A stretch of DNA of 64,000 nucleotides from assembly GCF_018687535.1 (NCBI RefSeq), contig NZ_CP061295.1, positions 744,001 to 808,000 on the forward strand, given 5' to 3'. The notes under the pieces were generated by a model. The model ran no database searches. It was not told the origin of the DNA and saw only the letters and a program-made list of their open reading frames with translations. A program made the translations under genes and the position numbers. Numbering within the stretch: position 1 is the stretch's first letter; each line of letters opens with the position of its first letter. This stretch comes from Polynucleobacter sp. MWH-S4W17. GTDB taxonomy: Bacteria; Pseudomonadota; Gammaproteobacteria; Burkholderiales; Burkholderiaceae. Shown in pieces: positions 1 through 7,153 of the stretch.

Positions 1-866
1 TCAGTTTGATCGATATGAACACGCATGAGGTTGTTAAAACAATCCCGGTTGGTAAAGAGCCTCATCACCTCATGATGACCCCTGATCAAAAATCATTATT
101 GATTGCCAATGCTGCAGGTAATGATGTTGTATTGATGAATCCAACCACGGGTGAGTTGACTGGCAAGATTCCGAACATTATTGATCCATACCAAATTGGT
201 TACTCCCCAAATCACAAATGGTTTATAGCCAATGGCAATCGCTTAGATCGAGTGGATATTTATGCTGCCGACAGTGCGAATCTTAAATTAGCCAAGACCG
301 TAAAGTTAGGTAAGACACCCAGTCACATTGCTTTTACATCGGATAGTAAAATTGCATTTATTACATTGCAAGACTCCAGTGAGCTTGCCGCAATTGATCT
401 TGAAACACAAAATGTATTGTGGGTAATGCCCACGGGTAAAGTGCCTGCTGGTTTGTGGATGACGCCTGGCGATCAATATCTCTTAGTGGGTATTACAGGT
501 GAGGATTATGTTCAAGTAATTGATTGGAAAAATCGCAAAGAAGTAAAGCGTATCCCTACAGGGAAGGGCGCCCATAACTTCCGTCCTTTAGGGGATAAAA
601 AACATGTATTTGTAAGCAACCGGATTGCTTCTACGATCAGCTTGATCAATATGCAAACCTTGGAGAAGGTGGGCGATATCACTGGGCTGCCGGCTGGTCC
701 AGACGATATGGAAATTACCCCAGATGGTAAAACAATGTGGGTCACTTTCCGCTTTTCCAAAAAAGTTGGGGTAATAGATATCCCAACAATGAAGTTGGTA
801 ACAGTGATTCCGGTTGGTAAGTCACCACATGGTGTATTTTTCACTCCAAGGGCTGGATGGGAATAA
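1..866 (+). CDS. YVTN-family beta-propeller protein (5' end missing)
   Basis: The reading frame is open from the first bases and its first residues already lie inside a repeat, so the true start is upstream of the window. The 286 visible residues are made of repeats of about 40 residues, each ending in a hydrophobic strand plus a 'tIPVGKxPHH' or 'kvPAG' type turn. This is the pattern of YVTN/NHL-like beta-propellers, which are usually exported and act as binding platforms or as partners of redox enzymes. The last repeat ends with 'VIPVGKSPHGVFF', so the propeller appears to close at the C-terminus. The gene overlaps the next gene by 10 bp, which suggests translational coupling. The substrate or partner cannot be told from the sequence. 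Family assignment is confident, function unknown. Confidence 0.85.
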   Translation, partial: SLIDMNTHEVVKTIPVGKEPHHLMMTPDQKSLLIANAAGNDVVLMNPTTGELTGKIPNIIDPYQIGYSPNHKWFIANGNRLDRVDIYAADSANLKLAKTVKLGKTPSHIAFTSDSKIAFITLQDSSELAAIDLETQNVLWVMPTGKVPAGLWMTPGDQYLLVGITGEDYVQVIDWKNRKEVKRIPTGKGAHNFRPLGDKKHVFVSNRIASTISLINMQTLEKVGDITGLPAGPDDMEITPDGKTMWVTFRFSKKVGVIDIPTMKLVTVIPVGKSPHGVFFTPRAGWE

Positions 867-1663
867 TTAATATCATGAAGTGCCTAAGTCCTAACGCATT
901 CATCCGTATCGCAGCCGTGCTTATGCTCGGCTGTTTTTCATTGGTCGCCAATGCTCAAGTCGCAGAATGTAGCAAGAAGGTCTACCTCACCTTCGATACT
1001 GGCAACATGTCTGTAGCTGAAAAAGTAGCTGAGATTCTTAAGCGGCAAAACGTAAAGGCTACTTTTTTCTTGGCCAATGAAAAAACTTACCGCGGCGACT
1101 TTGCTTTAGATGATTCTTGGAAACCCTTTTGGCAGCAATTGGCAAAGGAAGGCAATCATTTTGGCAGTCATACATACGACCATGATTACTTTGTGAAGGA
1201 TGGCCCTAAAGGGCAGGTTTTTGAGAAGCCGCAATTTGGTCCAAAGGCAGGAGAAATTATTCTATATAACGAGGCGGCAATGTGTAAACAGATTCGCCGG
1301 GTTGATCAGCGCTTTCAAGAAATGATAAACCAGCCATTACAGAAAATCTGGCGTGCTCCAGGCGGTAAAACTTCCCCAACATTAATACGAATAGGGGATA
1401 TGTGTGGGTATCAACACATTGGCTGGGCTCCTGCTGGTTTCTTGGGGGATGAGTTAAATTCCGAGAAGCATCCCAATCACCTTCTGTTGGATAAAGCGAG
1501 TAGAGATCTAAAGGATGGCGATATCACCATGGCTCACTTGGGCATTTGGTCTAGAAAAGATCCATGGGCACCTGCAGTATTGGAGCAGTTAATTATTAAC
1601 CTAAAGGGTCGTGGCTTCTGTTTTGGGCTGCTACCCAAAGATTCTACAAATCAGTCAAAATAA
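857..1663 (+). CDS. Exported NodB-type polysaccharide deacetylase
   Basis: This 268-residue protein has an N-terminal signal peptide (hydrophobic core about residues 16-32, probable cleavage after ANA at 31-33). It then shows the motifs of carbohydrate esterase family 4. Motif 1 is TFDTGN (45-50), motif 2 is SHTYDH (104-109, two zinc histidines), motif 3 is RAPGG (166-170), and a late 'MAHLG' histidine is present. The enzymes remove acetyl groups from N-acetylated sugars in peptidoglycan or surface polysaccharide. The second Asp of the usual TFDD motif, normally a metal ligand, is Thr48 here; variants at this position exist in the family. An internal ATG at 875 (MKCLSPN) gives a more typical signal peptide and could be the real start. 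The 5' end overlaps the beta-propeller gene, and the next gene starts 3 bp after the stop. Confidence 0.85.
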   Translation: MGIINIMKCLSPNAFIRIAAVLMLGCFSLVANAQVAECSKKVYLTFDTGNMSVAEKVAEILKRQNVKATFFLANEKTYRGDFALDDSWKPFWQQLAKEGNHFGSHTYDHDYFVKDGPKGQVFEKPQFGPKAGEIILYNEAAMCKQIRRVDQRFQEMINQPLQKIWRAPGGKTSPTLIRIGDMCGYQHIGWAPAGFLGDELNSEKHPNHLLLDKASRDLKDGDITMAHLGIWSRKDPWAPAVLEQLIINLKGRGFCFGLLPKDSTNQSK

Positions 1664-1666
1664 AGC

Positions 1667-2638
1667 ATGGACCTCACTATCGTAACCTCCATGATTGCGA
1701 ATGCTTATGCCAGCGTTCAGGAGTTTCTGTTTGCTAATGTAGTGGGTCCGACTCTGTACCAATTTGATTTAATGTCTTGGGCTGAGGATGTATTTGATGG
1801 AATCGATTGGTTCTTATTTGGCTGTGTTCAGCTCTTCTTAATCATTATTTTATTAAGAACATGGGAGCGCCTAGCCCCAGCAGAAAAGCAAGAGCGTTTT
1901 TCAAAGTCGAGTAGGGCAGATGTCCTATACACCCTGTTTCATCGCCTGGGAATATTTCATGGCTTGATTTTTATATGCCTGTCTGGATTCTTTTTTGAGA
2001 TGGATTCCATCCTGCATGATTTCCGTTTTGATCGCTTGAATGTAGAGTCCTGGTGGCCTGGCGTGACATCCATTCCCGTGGTTAGCTTCTTGATCTACCT
2101 CATCCTTCTGGACTTCGTAGATTACCTATACCATCGCGCATCACATGCGTTTAATTGGTGGTGGCAATTACATGCCTTGCACCATAGTCAAACAGTGATG
2201 ACTGCCTGGTCCGATAATCGCAATAACATTCTCGACGACATCATGCGTGCAACCTTCATGGCTTTCTTTGCGCTATTGTTTGGTGTCTCCCCAGGGCAAT
2301 TCATTATGTTGATTGCGCTGAGCCAATTTATTCAAAGTTGGCAGCACGCCAATATTAAGGTTCACTTAGGGCCTGCTAAATACTTATTGGTATCACCAAT
2401 CTTTCACCGTATGCATCACGCCGTGGGCTATGGGCATGAGGCTATCGGTAAACCTGGCGTCTTGGGCGGTTGTAATTTTGGTATTTTGTTTCCGTGGTGG
2501 GATATGCTATTTGGAACGGCTGTCTTCACTAAAGAGGTCTATCCTACGGGAGTCAGAAATTTAACTGTTTCAGAAAATATCATCACTCAACAATGGCAAA
2601 GCTTGGTGCGAGCTATTAAAGAATTTAAGCCTAAGTAG
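1667..2638 (+). CDS. Fatty acid hydroxylase / sterol desaturase family membrane protein
   Basis: This 323-residue polytopic membrane protein has the histidine clusters of the non-haem di-iron hydroxylase superfamily: HRASH (156-160), HALHH (169-173), His227 and His233, and HRMHH (247-251). The family-typical 'NFGILFPWWDMLFGT' follows at about 270-284. Members insert oxygen or double bonds into lipids at the inner membrane; bacterial ones act on fatty acids, carotenoids, hopanoids or lipid A-like substrates. The gene starts 3 bp after the deacetylase stop and probably shares its transcript, so a role in modifying an envelope lipid or surface polymer is possible but is only inference. The substrate cannot be read from the sequence. 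Confidence 0.85.
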   Translation: MDLTIVTSMIANAYASVQEFLFANVVGPTLYQFDLMSWAEDVFDGIDWFLFGCVQLFLIIILLRTWERLAPAEKQERFSKSSRADVLYTLFHRLGIFHGLIFICLSGFFFEMDSILHDFRFDRLNVESWWPGVTSIPVVSFLIYLILLDFVDYLYHRASHAFNWWWQLHALHHSQTVMTAWSDNRNNILDDIMRATFMAFFALLFGVSPGQFIMLIALSQFIQSWQHANIKVHLGPAKYLLVSPIFHRMHHAVGYGHEAIGKPGVLGGCNFGILFPWWDMLFGTAVFTKEVYPTGVRNLTVSENIITQQWQSLVRAIKEFKPK

Positions 2639-2667
2639 ACTGCAAGTCTGCAGGCAATAGGAGTTGT

Positions 2668-3537
2668 ATGGTCGGATTACCACAAGTATTTAAATCATTT
2701 GGCATGGCTTTAGTTGGAACCATGCATCCGCGCATGTTATGGCTGAGCTTCAGGCCATTTTTGATCGTCTCAGTTTTGTGGGGTTGTCTCATTTGGCTCA
2801 CATGGACTCCAGCTCTAGAGACGTTAAGTATCTTTCTAACAACTTCCGTTTTTACTAGTTGGATACAAGAGGGTTTAGTTTGGGCGGGTTTTGAAAATGC
2901 TAGGGTGTGGATTGCGCCATTATTTTTTGTCATGCTAATTATTCCCTTGATTACGATTAGCTTGTTAGTCTTTATTGCGTTTTCAACCGTACCCTCGATT
3001 GTGAAGATTGCCTCGAGGCAATCACAATTTCAAGATCTTGAGTGTAAGAAGGGTGGCGGCTTCTTTGGTAGTTTGATCTACAGCCTATGGTCAGCCCTCA
3101 TTTGTCTTGCGTTGGTGATACTCACCTTGCCCGTGTGGTGGGTTCCTCCATTGGTGGCCGTCTTGCCTCCATTGCTATGGGGATGGTTAACGATGCGCCT
3201 GATGTCGTATGACGTTCTGGCAAAGCATGCTAGCATAGAAGAGCGCGATCTTCTGCTTCAAAAGTATCGCTGGCCATTGCTCTGTATGGGTATCGCATCA
3301 GGCATGTTGGCCGCAGTACCAACTTTCTTCTGGGCTACCTCTGCATTAGCTTTGGTCTTATTTCCAATAGTGAGCTTTATAGCCCTTTGGATTTATTCTC
3401 TGATTTTTGTGTTTGCTGCTTTATGGTTTAGCTACTTCTTATTAGATGCGCTCAAGCAATTGAGGGAAGAGGAGTTAGATCAAGCGCTCACAGTGCAATC
3501 GCGTGTTGTTGATATGGAACTGCCTTACCATGGTTGA
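2668..3537 (+). CDS. EI24-domain integral membrane protein
   Basis: This 289-residue protein has about six hydrophobic segments (roughly 28-48, 80-106, 133-175, 201-222, 225-262) and the layout of the EI24/CysZ-like family, with 'HPRMLW' near the N-terminus and 'DALKQLREEE' near the C-terminus. CysZ itself is a sulfate permease, but most EI24 proteins of betaproteobacteria are uncharacterised, and nothing nearby points to sulfate. The ATG follows an AGGAG ribosome site at 2659-2663. The stop overlaps the start of the next gene by 8 bp, so the two are probably co-translated. Family call good, function unknown. Confidence 0.75.
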   Translation: MVGLPQVFKSFGMALVGTMHPRMLWLSFRPFLIVSVLWGCLIWLTWTPALETLSIFLTTSVFTSWIQEGLVWAGFENARVWIAPLFFVMLIIPLITISLLVFIAFSTVPSIVKIASRQSQFQDLECKKGGGFFGSLIYSLWSALICLALVILTLPVWWVPPLVAVLPPLLWGWLTMRLMSYDVLAKHASIEERDLLLQKYRWPLLCMGIASGMLAAVPTFFWATSALALVLFPIVSFIALWIYSLIFVFAALWFSYFLLDALKQLREEELDQALTVQSRVVDMELPYHG

Positions 3538-4384
3538 TGCAATTAAAAAAGTTGAAATAGAAGTGCCTAACAAAGCCCAACGTCGCTTTGGTTTGATCGT
3601 GATTGGCGATGAAATCTTGTCTGGTCGTCGTCAAGATAAGCACATGAGTAAGCTTATCGAGTTGCTTAATGAGCGCGGCCTCAGTCTTGCATGGGCTAAA
3701 TACGTTGCTGATGATCCTGAGCAAATCACTGCAACATTCAAAGATAGTTTTGCGAGTGGTGATGTCGTGTTTAGTACTGGTGGCATTGGGGCGACACCGG
3801 ATGATCACACCCGTCAATGCGCGGCTCTTGCTCTCGGTACAAAAACGCAATTGCATCCAACAGCGCATGAATTAATTGCCGGTCGCATTCAGTCGATGGC
3901 AGAAGGCGATCCAATCAAGTCGGACTTAAGCACTCCAGAAAATCAGCATCGCTTCAAGATGGGGGAGTTCCCCATTGGTAGTGAAATTATTCCAAACCCA
4001 TACAACCAAATTCCAGGATTTAGGATTCAGGAGCATCACTTTGTTCCGGGCTTTCCGGTGATGGCCGCACCCATGATGGCTTGGTGTTTAGATACTTATT
4101 ACAAGGATCTATTCCATCAAGAAAATTGGGCAGAGCAGAGCTTCATTGTTCCCAAAGGGGTAGAGTCTACCTTGACCCCCTTAATGGAGCGCATAGAGGC
4201 TAACTTCCCGGGAGTGAAGGTCTTTAGCCTCCCTTCTGTCGGTGATGCCTCTAAGGGTGGTGTTTATGCTCAGCGTCATATTGAGCTGGGGATTAAGGGC
4301 AATGCCAACCTTCTAGAAAGTGCCTGGATTGCTTTGAGAACGGGTACCCAAGAGCTGGGTTATGAAATCCACGACATCAGCTAA
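3530..4384 (+). CDS. Molybdopterin-binding domain protein (CinA N-domain-like)
   Basis: The protein has 284 residues from the ATG at 3530. An upstream in-frame start exists, but it would extend deep into the EI24 gene. The N-terminal half carries the MoCF_biosynth fold signature: 'GDEILSGRRQDKH', then 'FSTGGIGATPDDHTRQ'. This domain is shared by MoaB/MogA and by the N-terminal domain of CinA. The C-terminal nicotinamide-nucleotide amidase domain of full CinA is absent. Such stand-alone proteins are common in proteobacteria and are often labelled competence/damage-inducible protein A, although they lack the amidase. An NMN- or ADP-ribose-related pyrophosphatase role is possible but not shown by the sequence. 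The gene overlaps the EI24 gene by 8 bp. Confidence 0.8.
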   Translation: MVDAIKKVEIEVPNKAQRRFGLIVIGDEILSGRRQDKHMSKLIELLNERGLSLAWAKYVADDPEQITATFKDSFASGDVVFSTGGIGATPDDHTRQCAALALGTKTQLHPTAHELIAGRIQSMAEGDPIKSDLSTPENQHRFKMGEFPIGSEIIPNPYNQIPGFRIQEHHFVPGFPVMAAPMMAWCLDTYYKDLFHQENWAEQSFIVPKGVESTLTPLMERIEANFPGVKVFSLPSVGDASKGGVYAQRHIELGIKGNANLLESAWIALRTGTQELGYEIHDIS

Positions 4385-4391
4385 GCTTAAT

Positions 4392-4408
4392 TGCACTAAA
4401 AAGGTGCA
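4392..4408. promoter_or_regulatory. NtrC-type enhancer box 1 upstream of glnA
   Basis: The perfect dyad TGCACT-N5-GGTGCA matches the enterobacterial NtrC consensus (TGCACC-N5-GGTGCA) at all but one base. Its centre lies about 136 bp upstream of the start site predicted from the sigma-54-like promoter, a typical enhancer distance. Confidence 0.75.
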
Positions 4409-4443
4409 AATAGGGGTATTTAAGCTTGCATGAGGGGTATTTC

Positions 4444-4460
4444 AGCACTTAAACAGTGCA
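4444..4460. promoter_or_regulatory. NtrC-type enhancer box 2 upstream of glnA
   Basis: The weaker dyad AGCACT-N5-AGTGCA has the same architecture as box 1. The two centres are 52 bp apart, close to five helical turns, so bound dimers would sit on the same DNA face. This supports cooperative binding. Confidence 0.6.
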
Positions 4461-4509
4461 ATAATGAGTGTTCCCGTTTGTTTGCTTCAGTAAATTACAT
4501 ACGTCCAGT

Positions 4510-4524
4510 AGGCATGTTTGGTGC
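4510..4524 (+). promoter_or_regulatory. Sigma-54-like promoter of glnA
   Basis: AGGCATG-N4-GTGC matches the consensus TGGCACG-N4-TTGC, with the invariant GG (4511-4512) and GC (4523-4524) dinucleotides at the correct 12-bp interval. Three other positions differ, so it would be a moderate promoter. The predicted start is near 4536, giving a leader of about 54 nt. It lies downstream of two NtrC-type boxes. No convincing sigma-70 promoter was seen in the same gap. Confidence 0.55.
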
Positions 4525-4589
4525 CTGGAATAAACAAGGGTGTATGCCTTAAGTTTCGATTCCGAATTTAGTTAATAGAGGAGATTTGC

Positions 4590-6005
4590 ATGACGAAGAC
4601 CGTCGCTGATGTGATGAAGTTGGTTAAAGAGAAGGAATGTACTTTCGTTGATTTCCGCTTTGTGGATACAAAGGGTAAAGAACAACACACGACAGTGCCT
4701 ATCTCTGCTTTTGACGAAGATAAATTTGAGAGCGGTCATGCATTTGACGGCTCCTCTATCGCTGGTTGGAAAGGTATTGAAGCTTCAGATATGTTGCTCA
4801 AACCAGATCCAACAGCTGCTTACATCGATCCATTCTATGAAGAGCCAACTTTGGTTCTAACATGTGACGTTATCGAGCCAGCTGATGGCAAAGGTTACGA
4901 TCGCGATCCACGTTCTATCGCTAAGCGCGCTGAAGCGTATTTGAAGAGCACCGGCTTAGGTGACGCTGCTTACTTTGGTCCAGAGCCTGAGTTCTTTATT
5001 TTTGACGGCGTTCGTTGGGGTGCCGATATGCAGGGTTGCTTCGTGAAGATTGATTCCGAAGAGGCTCCTTGGTCATCTGGTGCAGAAATCGAAGGTGGAA
5101 ACACTGGTCACCGTCCAGGTAAAAAAGGCGGTTACTTCCCAGTTGCTCCTGTAGATACATTCCAAGATATGCGTTCTGAAATGTGCTTGATTCTTGAATC
5201 ATTGGGCATTCCAGTTGAAGTTCATCACCATGAAGTTGCTGGCCAAGGCCAAAACGAATTGGGTACTAAGTTCAGCACATTGACTCAACGCGCTGACTGG
5301 ACTATCTGGCAGAAGTATGTCATTCATAACGTTGCTCATGCTTATGGCAAGACAGCAACTTTCATGCCTAAGCCAGTAGTTGGCGACAACGGTTCTGGTA
5401 TGCACGTTCACCAATCCGTTTGGAAAAACGGTGAGAACTTGTTTGCTGGTAACGGTTATGCAGGTTTGTCAGAGTTTGCATTGTTCTACATTGGCGGCAT
5501 CATCAAGCACGCTAAAGCATTGAATGCAATTACCAATCCAGGTACAAACTCATACAAGCGTTTGGTTCCAGGCTTTGAGGCTCCAGTGAAACTGGCTTAC
5601 TCAGCACGTAACCGTTCTGCTTCAATCCGTATTCCACACGTTCCAAATCCTAAGGGTCGTCGCATTGAGACACGTTTCCCAGATCCATTGGCCAACCCAT
5701 ACCTCTGTTTCTCAGCATTGCTGATGGCTGGTTTGGATGGCGTGCAGAATAAAATTCATCCAGGCGAAGCTGCTGACAAGAACTTGTATGACTTGCCACC
5801 AGAAGAAGATGCAAAGATTCCAACCGTTTGCGCAAGCTTGGAAGAGGCATTGGACGCATTGAAGAAAGATCACGAGTTCTTGACTCGCGGTGGAGTATTT
5901 ACTGAATCTATGATTGATGCATATATCAATTTGAAAATGGAAGATGTCACACGTTTCCGTATGACTACTCATCCAATCGAATTTGATATGTACTACTCCC
6001 TGTAA
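4590..6005 (+). CDS. glnA: Glutamine synthetase, type I
   Basis: The enzyme makes glutamine from glutamate, ammonia and ATP in the cytoplasm and is the entry point of ammonium assimilation. The 471-residue length is standard for GSI-beta. Visible signatures are FDGSS near residue 53, '[10 protein letters not shown]' at 130-139 (metal-binding Glu), '[10 protein letters not shown]' at 267-276, '[10 protein letters not shown]' at 316-325, and the adenylylation site NLYDLPPEE with Tyr400. The last implies control by GlnE. A GAGGAG ribosome site precedes the ATG. The gene is preceded by NtrC-type boxes and a sigma-54-like promoter and followed by ntrB and ntrC, the same order as in enterobacteria. 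Confidence 0.98.
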   Translation: MTKTVADVMKLVKEKECTFVDFRFVDTKGKEQHTTVPISAFDEDKFESGHAFDGSSIAGWKGIEASDMLLKPDPTAAYIDPFYEEPTLVLTCDVIEPADGKGYDRDPRSIAKRAEAYLKSTGLGDAAYFGPEPEFFIFDGVRWGADMQGCFVKIDSEEAPWSSGAEIEGGNTGHRPGKKGGYFPVAPVDTFQDMRSEMCLILESLGIPVEVHHHEVAGQGQNELGTKFSTLTQRADWTIWQKYVIHNVAHAYGKTATFMPKPVVGDNGSGMHVHQSVWKNGENLFAGNGYAGLSEFALFYIGGIIKHAKALNAITNPGTNSYKRLVPGFEAPVKLAYSARNRSASIRIPHVPNPKGRRIETRFPDPLANPYLCFSALLMAGLDGVQNKIHPGEAADKNLYDLPPEEDAKIPTVCASLEEALDALKKDHEFLTRGGVFTESMIDAYINLKMEDVTRFRMTTHPIEFDMYYSL

Positions 6006-6019
6006 GCGAAGGAGAGAAC

Positions 6020-7153
6020 TTGAGCGCAGGTCTGTTGCGCAATTCGTTCAAGGGAGCAGCTACGGCTGCTCCTTTTTTTCCGACATTGCTTGATCAGATG
6101 CCCAATGCCATCGTGGTATTTGAGGCAGAGAACCAACAATTGGTGTACGTGAATCCGGCTGCCGAATCAGCCTTGGACCTCTCGCGTAAATCACTTGAGG
6201 GTCAATCTGTGCACAACTTATTTGGTGACAACATAGCATTAAGAGACATGATTTCTGAGGTGAAACAGGGTCATGTATTGGCCCAACGTCAAGAAATGGT
6301 TTTGCATTCATTGCCGGGTAGCATTCATCAGGATTCTATTCCGGCGCATGTAGTTGTTGCGGCTTTGGAGGATCCCGCCCTGATCATGATGGAGTGGTTT
6401 CCGATTGATCAACAGTTGCGTAGTGAGCGCGACGAACGCGTGACGCAGCAGGTAGAGGCAAATAAACAATTAATGCGTAATTTGGCTCACGAGATTAAAA
6501 ACCCATTGGGCGGTATTCGTGGGGCAGCGCAACTATTAGAGTTTGAGTTACCAGACAAAGACTTACGCGAGTACACGCAAGTCATTATTAAAGAGTCAGA
6601 TCGTCTACAGACCTTGGTTGATCGTCTCTTAGCGCCGCATCGCAAGGCGCATGTGATGGAATCCTTCAATGTGCACGAAGCATTAGAGCGCGTGCGTAGT
6701 CTAGTCTTGGCAGAGTTTCCAAAAGGTTTACGAATTATTCGTAACTACGATACAAGTCTGCCCGATGTCTTGGGCGACCGGGAGCAATTGATTCAGGCAA
6801 CCTTAAATATTGTGCATAACGCTGCACAAGCTCTTTCTGAAGAGATTAGCAGTGGTGTTGCACAAATTGAGCTGAAGACCCGTGTGGCACGTTCAGTCAC
6901 GATTGCAAAGCATCGCTACAAATTAGCCATGGATCTGCATGTGATTGACAACGGCCCAGGTATTCCTGAAGAAATTATTGAGCGCATCTTCTTCCCACTA
7001 GTTTCAGGGAGAGAGGGTGGTAGTGGACTTGGTCTTACCCTGGCGCAAACCTTTGTACAGCAGCACCAGGGGTCTATCGCTTGCAATAGCCGTCCAGGGC
7101 GCACCGATTTTCATATTCAAATTCCATACCGTAGGCAGGAGAAAGCATCATGA
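6020..7153 (+). CDS. glnL: Nitrogen regulation sensor kinase NtrB
   Basis: This 377-residue cytoplasmic histidine kinase/phosphatase controls NtrC and is normally regulated by PII. A PAS domain covers about residues 22-125. The H-box is 'LAHEIKNPLGG' with His157, the N-box has Asn267 ('NIVHNAAQAL'), and the ATP lid contains DNGPG (310-314) and GGSGLGL (333-339). There is no membrane segment, as expected. The chosen start is a TTG preceded by AAGGAGAG at good spacing, 15 nt after the glnA stop. A start at ATG 6098 would remove the first 26 residues, which contain the terminator, but it lacks a clear ribosome site. The stop overlaps ntrC by 4 bp. Confidence 0.93.
   Translation: MSAGLLRNSFKGAATAAPFFPTLLDQMPNAIVVFEAENQQLVYVNPAAESALDLSRKSLEGQSVHNLFGDNIALRDMISEVKQGHVLAQRQEMVLHSLPGSIHQDSIPAHVVVAALEDPALIMMEWFPIDQQLRSERDERVTQQVEANKQLMRNLAHEIKNPLGGIRGAAQLLEFELPDKDLREYTQVIIKESDRLQTLVDRLLAPHRKAHVMESFNVHEALERVRSLVLAEFPKGLRIIRNYDTSLPDVLGDREQLIQATLNIVHNAAQALSEEISSGVAQIELKTRVARSVTIAKHRYKLAMDLHVIDNGPGIPEEIIERIFFPLVSGREGGSGLGLTLAQTFVQQHQGSIACNSRPGRTDFHIQIPYRRQEKAS
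6053..6079 (+). terminator. Intrinsic terminator after glnA, inside the ntrB leader codons
   Basis: A perfect 8-bp GC-rich stem (GGAGCAGC / GCTGCTCC, extendable by G-U and A-U pairs) closes a TACG tetraloop and is followed directly by seven T. It lies 48-74 nt after the glnA stop and within codons 12-20 of the ntrB frame. It should reduce read-through from glnA into ntrBC, and translation of ntrB could influence it. Confidence 0.8.

Noticed and set aside
912..938. Terminator-like hairpin (CAGCCG / CGGCTG followed by five T) early in the deacetylase gene
   Set aside because: The loop is 10 nt and the sequence encodes the signal-peptide hydrophobic core, so codon choice explains it. It is much weaker than the glnA/ntrB terminator.
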